DNA of 64,000 nt, taken from contig NZ_BAABJZ010000096.1 in the NCBI RefSeq assembly GCF_039543565.1, positions 1-64,000 of the forward strand. The letters run 5' to 3'. This DNA is from Ferrimonas pelagia. GTDB lineage: Bacteria; Pseudomonadota; Gammaproteobacteria; Enterobacterales; Shewanellaceae. Every line of letters starts with the position of its first letter. Position 1 is the stretch's first letter. The notes under the pieces were generated by a model. The model did no database searches. It was not told the origin of the DNA and saw nothing but the letters and a program-made list of their open reading frames with translations. Positions 16,321-24,105 of this stretch are shown here, piece after piece. Made by a program: the position numbers and the translations under genes.

Positions 16321-16347
16321 ACAGAAAAGCCCTCATCGCAGAGGGCT
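16321..16347 (-). terminator. rmf terminator
   Basis: AGCCCTC/GAGGGCT stem with a 6-base loop, followed on the minus strand by TTTCTGT, just past the rmf stop. Confidence 0.75.
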
Positions 16348-16355
16348 ATCAGGGA

Positions 16356-16532
16356 TCATTTAGTAAAGAGTCCGGTTATTCGTCCATCGATGGCTTCGCG
16401 CCAACCACCTAACCATTGCATTTTAATGTCGACAGATTGATAGGGGCATTCATCTTTCGACCGACCGGTCAGTCCGGCTTGAAACCCGCGGGAAAAAGCC
16501 CGCTCCATTTTGTCCCGTTTTTGTCTCTTCAT
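16356..16532 (-). CDS. rmf: ribosome modulation factor
   Basis: RMF binds 30S subunits in stationary phase and drives 70S pairing into inactive 100S dimers (ribosome hibernation). The 58 residues align along their whole length with E. coli RMF (55 aa): MKRQKRDKMERAFSRGFQAG, then GRSKxxCPY and QWLGGWREA. I start at ATG 16532 because MKRQKRD is the family N-terminus and GGA lies 6 bases before it; an ATG two codons upstream is possible. It is convergent with fabA, as in E. coli, with separate terminators. Confidence 0.95.
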   Translation of the reverse strand: MKRQKRDKMERAFSRGFQAGLTGRSKDECPYQSVDIKMQWLGGWREAIDGRITGLFTK

Positions 16533-16691
16533 TGGCATTCCATCCCTATAGACAGTGATGTAGCTTTCGAATCGGCCCGAGAGCCTAAGTCAATATTTGA
16601 TCTATTATTCACCAAGATCAACTAAGAAAACGACCAAACAAAGCACATTCCGGCTAAGTCCATGAGTAATTTAGATTACTTTTTTATTAAA

Positions 16692-16713
16692 AAAGGGGCC
16701 ATTCGGCCCCTTT
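16692..16713 (-). terminator. terminator after the DUF3466 gene
   Basis: AAAGGGGCC-ATTC-GGCCCCTTT hairpin with a T-run on the minus strand (from the A-rich stretch 16685-16694), 22 bp past the DUF3466 stop. Confidence 0.85.
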
Positions 16714-16734
16714 CATTTGTTGTCTTTTCGACAA

Positions 16735-18837
16735 TTAGCGCTGACGACGGCGCAACCAAGCCAGCGGCGCTAACGCCAACAACCAGCCAAAGCCCAGGCC
16801 GGCCCCTTGTCGTTTGTTCGGCTGCATGTTCAGCCCGTCATCCAAAGGAACACCACAGGCGTCGCTTGAAGTGGTTTGCTTCAACACCACCGAGCGCGGA
16901 ACCTGATCGGTAATGAAGTTGCCATTCGCATCGACGTCGATCACCGGCTTGCCCCGGTTTTCGCCGATCACAATACGGCGAACCGTGCCAATCACGTTAC
17001 CCTCTTCGTCTTCAACATCAACGAAGTCGGTCTTCAGCCTCGGCAGATTAACCAGCGCCGTTGCAGCAATGGTGCCGTCGTCGGCAATGTGGACACCGTC
17101 CACAACCGCAATGTCGACTTCATAGGTCACATCATCATCAAAGTTTTCCGTATCCGTGACCCGATAATTCACGTAAACCGGTTCGCCGTCTTCAGCCAAC
17201 TCAGTGCCTTCAACCAAACCGCGGGAGCGACAGGTCAACAGCTCATTGAGGTTAACAAACTCATCTTCCGGTTGGTTGTACAGGAAAGCACGGACACGTC
17301 TTGGTAGATTCTGCACCGTATCCACTTCAATATTGCCGACGATCATGCCGTTATTGTTAATGGAGCGGGCACGGGAGCTGAAGTCACTCTGCTGTTCGAA
17401 GAAGTCGTTGGGCTCGGTGAACTCCAGATCGCCTTCAGCGTTCAGATCAACCCAACCAAATTTCAAACGGGTGTAACCTGAGATAAAGCGCTGAACCACG
17501 CCAACCGCGATCCCGCTATCGTTCACGTCATACGCGATCGACTGAAACACTCGGTCACTGTCTTCTAGCGTCGGGCCGATCAACCTGGGTTGATCATTGA
17601 AGTCCCACGCCATTGCCCATAGGTTCGAGTTGATGAACTCAACATCATCGGGCGCCGCGTCCGGATCTTTCGCTGCGGGCGAACGACCCACAACCCAGCC
17701 TTGGTCGTTCACTCCCAACGCCTGCGTGGTATAGACGTCAGTAGAGCCCTCTTCGACATTAAATGGCAGCGGCAACGCGCGAGAACGTGCCTCATCCACC
17801 GTCAAGTCACCAAAGTCCATCTCCCAGCGATAGGCTCGGCTTTGATACGTCAGCGCACTGTTCTGCGCACTTTGAACACAGATCTCGATCGGGTTCGGCT
17901 CGGGGACAAAGGTATTGTCGTCCTCATCCTCATCCTCCTCTTCACTTGGGGCACCCAAGTAGAAGGCATCGACACAGCTTTGCAGCGTAGTTTCACTGCT
18001 GGAGGACAAGCCAATGGAGGCGTAACCCACCACAGAGCCAAGGTTGTTCATGGCCGAAGCAACGCTGATCCCACCGACATCGATGATCCCATCAAATTCA
18101 GTGCCATCGTCAAACGGCGAGATGGCGGTGAACTGAGTAAATGGCGGCGCTAACAGCGTAAACTCGTCCAGTGCATCACTGCGCTGAACGAAGGCACGAT
18201 TTTCAAAGTCACGGTAGTAAAAGAACTGGTCGTCATCGTAGGGCTGATTGTCGTCATCAACGCCATCCTCATCTTCAAACTCCTCGGGAGAGGGGTTGAA
18301 GTTGGGATTCTCGACCGGTGCTTCTTGCGGAGCCGAAGTGGATCCAAAACGTAAGCCGTACGCCTCGGCGCCCGCACCGAAATAAAAGGCGTTGATACGT
18401 GGGGTATCATCGTCCTCTGGATCGGGGTTAACCACCGGCACTTTGTCTTCCAACAGAGGCACGTAGACCGGCTCATAGCCATTAGCTTCGTCATGTTGGA
18501 ACAAGAAATTGTTGCCGACAAACTGACGCCGGATCGAATTCGCCGTTACGCCGCTTTCCGGCAGGATGGCGTTAATATCGTCATCCAGATCGGTGTCTTC
18601 GTCTTCGGTGCTGGCATCGTTGACCCCTTTTGACAGGCCGATAACGACGCCGTTACTGACCGCCATACCATAACCCTGTTGGGTGTTGGTGAGCGTGCCT
18701 TTAACCGAAAACACCTCGTCCAAATTTACGATTTCATAAACAGGCCACATCTGTGCGGCCTGTGCTGTCGCTCCTAAGGTCAACGCTGCAGCTACAGCAA
18801 CGGCAACCCCTTGAGCACGATAAGGCATTTGGCTCAT
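16735..18837 (-). CDS. DUF3466 family exported protein with GlyGly-CTERM-like anchor
   Basis: 700 residues of unknown function. A Sec signal peptide (VAVAVAAALTLGATAQAAQ) leads to a large acidic mature region rich in Asp/Glu clusters (EDEDTDLDDD, EEEDEDEDDN). It contains repeated INxxGxxVG-type segments, such as MNNLGSVVGYASIG, VNDQGWVVGRS, VNDSGIAVGVV and INNNGMIVGNI, the HAF-like repeat pattern of DUF3466 proteins. The C-terminus (GAGLGFGWLLALAPLAWLRRRQR) is a Gly-rich, hydrophobic, basic sorting tail like GlyGly-CTERM, which a rhombosortase would process for surface display. AAGGGG precedes the ATG. It begins 10 bp after uup and is the last gene of the rlmKL operon. Confidence 0.88.
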   Translation of the reverse strand: MSQMPYRAQGVAVAVAAALTLGATAQAAQMWPVYEIVNLDEVFSVKGTLTNTQQGYGMAVSNGVVIGLSKGVNDASTEDEDTDLDDDINAILPESGVTANSIRRQFVGNNFLFQHDEANGYEPVYVPLLEDKVPVVNPDPEDDDTPRINAFYFGAGAEAYGLRFGSTSAPQEAPVENPNFNPSPEEFEDEDGVDDDNQPYDDDQFFYYRDFENRAFVQRSDALDEFTLLAPPFTQFTAISPFDDGTEFDGIIDVGGISVASAMNNLGSVVGYASIGLSSSSETTLQSCVDAFYLGAPSEEEDEDEDDNTFVPEPNPIEICVQSAQNSALTYQSRAYRWEMDFGDLTVDEARSRALPLPFNVEEGSTDVYTTQALGVNDQGWVVGRSPAAKDPDAAPDDVEFINSNLWAMAWDFNDQPRLIGPTLEDSDRVFQSIAYDVNDSGIAVGVVQRFISGYTRLKFGWVDLNAEGDLEFTEPNDFFEQQSDFSSRARSINNNGMIVGNIEVDTVQNLPRRVRAFLYNQPEDEFVNLNELLTCRSRGLVEGTELAEDGEPVYVNYRVTDTENFDDDVTYEVDIAVVDGVHIADDGTIAATALVNLPRLKTDFVDVEDEEGNVIGTVRRIVIGENRGKPVIDVDANGNFITDQVPRSVVLKQTTSSDACGVPLDDGLNMQPNKRQGAGLGFGWLLALAPLAWLRRRQR

Positions 18838-18846
18838 ACTTTCCCC

Positions 18847-20757
18847 TTAAGCCTGATCCGATAACGCTTCGAGTTCTTCCCAGCGTTCCAGATCACGTTC
18901 CAATTCTTGTTCTTTATTGGCCAAGTCATTGATGACTTTGGTTGTCACCTTTGAGTCTTGCTCAAAAAATCCTGGCTCGGCCATTTGCGCTTGCAGCGCT
19001 TCTATCTCAGCTTCTAGGGCTTCGAGTTTTGCTGGTAAAGCTTCAAGCTCGCGTTGAAGCTTGTAGGATAGCTTCTTCGGCTTGCTAACAGAAGGGCTCT
19101 TTTCCGCCTTCGGTTCTTCAACAACTTCAACCGCTTGCCCTACTTCCGGCTCACGGTAGAAGGTCGCCCCCTGTGTGGTTGCGTCCTGATAGCCGCCAAC
19201 GTATTCCGACCAGCCACCCTGTCCGCCAAACCACCAAGTCGAGGTCACGGTATTATCGATGAATTCCCGATCGTGCGATACCAACAACAAGGTGCCCTGA
19301 AACTCAGCCAGCTTGGCTTCGAGCAGTTCGAGGGTTTCGACATCCAGATCGTTGGTCGGTTCATCCATTACCAGTAAATTTGCAGGTTTGAGGAACAGCT
19401 TGGCCAATAACAGGCGGTTTTTCTCCCCGCCGGACAACGAGCTTACTGGGCTGCGCGCTCGTGCCGGGGCGAACAAAAAGTCCTGCAGATAGCCCAGCAC
19501 GTGCCGATCTTTGCCTCCCACGGTGACCGTGTCTTTGCCTTCGCCGACGTTTTCCTGCACGGTTTTATCCAGATCCAGCGCGATCCGATGCTGATCGAAG
19601 TACGCGACGTCGAGGTTGGTGCCGATCTTGATGGTGCCTTCCTGCGCCTCAAGCTGGCCGAGCAGCAGCTTGATCAAGGTCGACTTACCGCAACCGTTGG
19701 GCCCGATCAGAGCGATGCGATCGCCGCGCATTACCGAGGTCGTCAAATGCTTCACGATGGTCTTCTCACTCCAGGCATAACCCAGATCGTTGACATCAAA
19801 CACCAACTTGCCGCTGCGCTCGCTCTGGTTCATGCTCATATTGGCATTGCCGAGACGAACGATCCGCTCATTGCGCTCACCGCGCATCGCCTTGAGTGCG
19901 CGCACCCGCCCTTCGTTACGGGTACGGCGCGCTTTAACGCCCTGGCGGATCCAGGCCTCCTCTTTGGCCAGCTTGCGATCAAACTCGGCCGCCTGCTCCT
20001 CCTCTACCCGCAGTGCTTCCTCTTTGCCTTCCAAATAGGCGGCATAGTTGCCGGGGAAGCTCATGATCTTACCGCGATCCAGATCGACGATCCGAGTCGC
20101 CATCTTGCGAATAAAGCCACGATCGTGGCTGATAAAGATGATCGAGCCTTCGTAGCCCAGCAATAGGTTTTCCAACCATTCGATGGCATCAATATCCAGG
20201 TGGTTGGTCGGCTCATCGAGCAAGAGCACGTCCGGGGCTTGCACCAAAGCACGAGCCAACGCCGCTCGACGCTGCCAGCCACCGCTGAGCGCCCCCATCT
20301 TCTGCTGACCATCGAGCTCCAAATGGCTCAAGGTCTGCTGGATCTGCTGTTCAAACTGCCAACCGTTGTGGTGATCCATCGCTTCCTGCGCCTTGGCCAT
20401 CTTGGCCAGATTGCGATCGCTGGGATCAGCCATCACCGATTGACTGGCCGCCTCATAATCCTCGATGGCCTGACCCGTTTCCGCGAGGCCGAGTGCAACA
20501 TAATGAAACACGGTACCCGACTCATCACGAGGTGGATCCTGCGGCAAGTAAGCGATCTTGACGCCACTGTTGAGGCCAACCTGACCATCGTCCAGCAGTT
20601 GGATCCCCGCGAGCACCTTCATCAGGCTTGATTTGCCGGCGCCATTACGGCCCACCAGACACACACGCTCTTTCGGCTCCAACACAAAATCGGCACGATC
20701 AAGCAAAGGGATATGTCCAAACGCGAGTTGCGCTTGGTTTAAACGGATCAGGCTCAT
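18847..20757 (-). CDS. uup: ABC-F ATPase Uup
   Basis: A soluble ABC-F ATPase with two nucleotide-binding domains and no membrane part; Uup acts on ribosomes and influences ribosome assembly and transposon excision. Domain 1 shows GRNGAGKSS (36-44), LSGGWQRR and LLLDEPTNHLD; domain 2 shows GPNGCGKST, LSGGEKNR and LLVMDEPTNDLD. A C-terminal Lys/Glu-rich coiled coil (about residues 550-636) is the DNA/RNA-binding arm that marks Uup among ABC-F proteins. Length 636 is normal. Its ATG overlaps the stop of the glutaredoxin-like gene (4 bp), and DUF3466 follows after 10 bp, so these are translationally coupled. Confidence 0.95.
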   Translation of the reverse strand: MSLIRLNQAQLAFGHIPLLDRADFVLEPKERVCLVGRNGAGKSSLMKVLAGIQLLDDGQVGLNSGVKIAYLPQDPPRDESGTVFHYVALGLAETGQAIEDYEAASQSVMADPSDRNLAKMAKAQEAMDHHNGWQFEQQIQQTLSHLELDGQQKMGALSGGWQRRAALARALVQAPDVLLLDEPTNHLDIDAIEWLENLLLGYEGSIIFISHDRGFIRKMATRIVDLDRGKIMSFPGNYAAYLEGKEEALRVEEEQAAEFDRKLAKEEAWIRQGVKARRTRNEGRVRALKAMRGERNERIVRLGNANMSMNQSERSGKLVFDVNDLGYAWSEKTIVKHLTTSVMRGDRIALIGPNGCGKSTLIKLLLGQLEAQEGTIKIGTNLDVAYFDQHRIALDLDKTVQENVGEGKDTVTVGGKDRHVLGYLQDFLFAPARARSPVSSLSGGEKNRLLLAKLFLKPANLLVMDEPTNDLDVETLELLEAKLAEFQGTLLLVSHDREFIDNTVTSTWWFGGQGGWSEYVGGYQDATTQGATFYREPEVGQAVEVVEEPKAEKSPSVSKPKKLSYKLQRELEALPAKLEALEAEIEALQAQMAEPGFFEQDSKVTTKVINDLANKEQELERDLERWEELEALSDQA

Positions 20758-20990
20758 ACTGCTTCCTCTAGAAAAGCCTTTAATTGGGAGAGATCAAACG
20801 GCCAACCTAACTCTTGGCCGTCGGGGCGACGGATCACGGGGATCCGAATGCCATAACGCTCAACCCATTCGGGCTGAGCGCAGATCTCGGTGGCCTCGTA
20901 GGCCACTTGAATGGATTGGAGCAGGCCTTCAGCCTGCTCGCACAGATGGCAACCCTCTGTGTGAAAAAGTTGCACACCAGACTCAGGCAT
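20754..20990 (-). CDS. glutaredoxin-like (DUF836-type) thioredoxin-fold protein
   Basis: 78 residues with the thioredoxin-fold start VQLFHTEGCHLC (CxxC redox site at residues 14-17), the cis-Pro turn RIPVIR and C-terminal LGWPFDLSQLKAFL. Probably a small cytoplasmic thiol-disulfide protein; its partner is unknown. It is embedded between rlmKL (8-bp overlap) and uup (4-bp overlap), an arrangement I know from Shewanella-like genomes, which suggests a role in redox control of ribosome maturation, though this is inference. Confidence 0.85.
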   Translation of the reverse strand: MPESGVQLFHTEGCHLCEQAEGLLQSIQVAYEATEICAQPEWVERYGIRIPVIRRPDGQELGWPFDLSQLKAFLEEAV

Positions 20991-23082
20991 GGCGGATCAA
21001 CCAAGCGTTATGAATGTGCTTGTTGCGGGCAAAGTCCGGTGAGCGGGTCTTATCCGAAATGTTCTCGGCTTTGAGGCCCAACTGCGCCAAACCGTCAGCG
21101 TCGATCTTAAATTGACGCTTATTGTTGGAAAACAGGATCTCGCCGCCTGGACGTAACATGCGCTGCAACTGAGTCATCAGCCAGATATGGTCTCGCTGCA
21201 CATCAAAGGTCTGCTCCATTCGCTTGGAGTTGGAGAAGGTCGGCGGATCAATAAAGATAAAGTCAAACTGCTCCTGGCACTGGCTCAACCATGCCATGCA
21301 GTCGGCCTGCTCGAATCGATACTGACGCCCGCGCAGGCGGTTGGCTTTGAAGTTCTCCTCGGCCCAGCGCAGATAGGTCTTGGACATATCCACTGTGGTA
21401 GTGGACTTGGCGCCGCCCAGTGCGGCGTGTACCGAGGCACTGCCCGTGTATGCGAACAGGTTTAAGAAATCCTTGCCCGCCATATTTTGCTGGATGTGGC
21501 GACGTGCCAGACGGTGATCCAAGAACAAGCCGGTATCCAGATAATCGGTCAGATTGACCAGGAAGGTCGCGCCATACTCGTGCACCTTCATGTCCTGATC
21601 GTGTTCCGCCATCCGCTGATACTGCTCTTTACCTTTCTGCTGCCGGCGGGTCTTTAGGACGATCTTCTCGGGATCGATCCCCAACACCTCAGGTACGTTC
21701 AACAGCACATCGATCAAACGCTGCTGCGCCTTCATCGGTGCAATGGTTTTCGGCGCGGCGTACTCCTGCACCACCACCCAATCCTGATAGACGTCAATGG
21801 CCACGTTGTAATCGGGCAGATCCGCGTCGTAGACGCGATAACATTCTATCGCATCCTTTTTGATCCACTTAGCCAAGCCCTTGACGTTCTTACGCAAACG
21901 GTTGGCGAAGTCCTCACCAAAGACGCGGCCAGCCCCGCCTTCGCCGATGCTGTAATTGGCCAGCAAGACCTCTAACGCACCGTTCATCAGCTTGTACTGC
22001 TTATCCGCCTTGAGGCGCAACGCATTAAGCAGCATGGGTTCGCTGCACAACAGGCTCACATGCCAGTTGGCCCACTGACTCTTAAACTGGCGCCCCATCG
22101 ACGCATAGAGGCTCAGCAACACCGGCAATTGACCCAAGCGCTCACCGTACGGCGGGTTAGACACGACATAACCCTTTTGCGCCGGTGGCTCCGGCATATT
22201 GAGCGCATCACCGCCCTCAAACTGGATCAGATCTTCCATGCCCGCACGCTCGGCGTTCTCTTTCGCCAAGCCCAGCACGCGGCGATTGATATCGCGACCG
22301 ATGAAGCGTGTCTTACAGGCCGCGATACCGCGGTTAGAGCGCACCTTGGCTTCGGTTAGGATCTCACGCCACATGTGTTCTTGATGGCCCGCCCAGTGAT
22401 CGAACCCCCAATAGAGTCGATTAACCAGGGGCGCGGTGTCCGTTGCCATCAACGCCGCCTCGATCAGGACGGTGCCTGAGCCACAGAACGGATCGATCAG
22501 CGGTGTGTCCATCGCCTCAGTCCAACCGCTGCGGTACAGGATCGCAGCCGCCAGATTCTCACGCAACGGCGCCTTGCCGGCCTCCAAACGGTAACCGCGC
22601 TGGTGCATGGCAGCACCGGTGAAGTTCAAACCCACCAACAACTTGTCACCACGCAGGGCACAATCGATCTTGATCTCGGGGTTAGACCGACTGACCGATG
22701 GACGCTCACCGCTCTCCTCGACAAAGGAATCGACGATCGCATCCTTAACCTTGAGTGCGCCAAACTGGCTGTTGCGGATCTCCCGGTTACCACCGTGAAA
22801 GTCCACCATAAAGTCTCGTTGACTGCTGAACACCGCCGGCCAATACATCGCCTTAACGTTGTCGTAAAGCAGCTCTGCGGTCTTCGCCTGCACCTCGGCC
22901 AGCACCAATACGATACGACTGGCAAGTCGGCTCCATAGACAGATACGGTAAGCCACATCCAGCTCAGCGTGGAAATGAACGACTGCCTGGCCTTCGCGAA
23001 CATCTTGTGCCCCTAGGGCTTTCAGTTCATCAACCAACAGGTACTCAAGGCCTTTCGGCACAGCGGCATAATAACGCTTCAT
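20983..23082 (-). CDS. rlmL: bifunctional 23S rRNA methyltransferase RlmKL
   Basis: The N-terminal half (RlmL) makes m2G2445 and the C-terminal half (RlmK) makes m7G2069 in 23S rRNA. Visible are the THUMP domain (about 45-155), the first methyltransferase with DPFCGSGTVLIEAA and SNPPYGERLG, and the second with NLFAYTGSASVHAA and IFIDPPTFSNSKRM. At 699 aa it is normal for the fused gammaproteobacterial enzyme. It is the first gene of a leftward operon with the glutaredoxin-like gene, uup and DUF3466. Upstream, divergently, are three initiator tRNA genes. Confidence 0.95.
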   Translation of the reverse strand: MKRYYAAVPKGLEYLLVDELKALGAQDVREGQAVVHFHAELDVAYRICLWSRLASRIVLVLAEVQAKTAELLYDNVKAMYWPAVFSSQRDFMVDFHGGNREIRNSQFGALKVKDAIVDSFVEESGERPSVSRSNPEIKIDCALRGDKLLVGLNFTGAAMHQRGYRLEAGKAPLRENLAAAILYRSGWTEAMDTPLIDPFCGSGTVLIEAALMATDTAPLVNRLYWGFDHWAGHQEHMWREILTEAKVRSNRGIAACKTRFIGRDINRRVLGLAKENAERAGMEDLIQFEGGDALNMPEPPAQKGYVVSNPPYGERLGQLPVLLSLYASMGRQFKSQWANWHVSLLCSEPMLLNALRLKADKQYKLMNGALEVLLANYSIGEGGAGRVFGEDFANRLRKNVKGLAKWIKKDAIECYRVYDADLPDYNVAIDVYQDWVVVQEYAAPKTIAPMKAQQRLIDVLLNVPEVLGIDPEKIVLKTRRQQKGKEQYQRMAEHDQDMKVHEYGATFLVNLTDYLDTGLFLDHRLARRHIQQNMAGKDFLNLFAYTGSASVHAALGGAKSTTTVDMSKTYLRWAEENFKANRLRGRQYRFEQADCMAWLSQCQEQFDFIFIDPPTFSNSKRMEQTFDVQRDHIWLMTQLQRMLRPGGEILFSNNKRQFKIDADGLAQLGLKAENISDKTRSPDFARNKHIHNAWLIRHA

Positions 23083-23211
23083 CTAAATTCGTCTTAGTAA
23101 CTGGCAAAACCCTCATTATACCGGCTTTTGCGCCACATATCCGAAAGGAAACTGTATTTTGCCCCTTTGGCGATCAAATCATCAGTCAGTTGGTTAGATC
23201 CAAAATAATGC

Positions 23212-23240
23212 TTGCGGCAGCGAGGCAGAATCTTTATAGT
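23212..23240 (+). promoter_or_regulatory. promoter of the initiator tRNA operon
   Basis: TTGCGG (23212-23217) and TATAGT (23235-23240) with 17 bp between them, then a GC-rich discriminator (TCGCTCCGC) typical of stringently controlled stable-RNA promoters. Confidence 0.7.
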
Positions 23241-23261
23241 TCGCTCCGCTTTCAAAGAGGA

Positions 23262-23338
<77 letters not shown>

Positions 23339-23356
23339 ACTTTGAAATCACTCGGA

Positions 23357-23433
<77 letters not shown>

Positions 23434-23467
23434 CTTCCTGCCAGGAAGCAAAATACGGCACAACAGT

Positions 23468-23544
<77 letters not shown>

Positions 23545-23552
23545 CATTTCAC

Positions 23553-23582
23553 AAAAAAGCCAACCTCGCGGTTGGCTTTTTT
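23553..23582 (+). terminator. terminator of the tRNA operon
   Basis: AAAAAAGCCAACC and its complement around TCGC, ending in a six-T run, 8 bp after the third tRNA. A strong intrinsic terminator. Confidence 0.9.
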
Positions 23583-24105
23583 GTATCTCTATGAACAGAG
23601 CTTGGCCCTCTCCCAGTTCCTTCAAGCAAAACCATACAGCACACCTCGTTGACTGTCCCTTCGGGCAATCCGTGCCACAAAATTTCTGAACATCAAGGCT
23701 GCCTAGATTTTCTGACATGGGCTCCCCTTAGAAATTAAGACTTTGGCTATCAATGACTTAAACGGACAGCTATTAAGCACTGTGTGACCACTCCACTCCG
23801 ACCCGATCCCAGAACTTTTAAACAAGCATCGTTTTGCCAATGTCTCTCCGTCCAAACTTGACCTATGCCATGGGTGACTATGCTCCGTAACTGCCCCCTT
23901 ATGTAACAGGTACCGTGAACGGTTCTCTATCCTCGTAAAACCCAGGACGAGCCAAGTTGTTATGGAATTTGTCGGGATAGCAGCTGTTCAACGTCAATTA
24001 CTTTGTGAGCAACAGCAGGAATTTTGGTAAAGAAAATAAAATGGGTTTGGGGTGGTTTCAATAACTCTGCCACCTTGGGCCTGAATTATAAAAAAAGGAA
24101 GACAC
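23583..24105. other. 523-bp gap upstream of the sulfatase
   Basis: No gene seen on either strand; the open frames there are short and lack ribosome-binding sites. The last 130 bp are AT-rich and probably hold the sulfatase promoter, but no consensus pair stands out. Confidence 0.5.
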
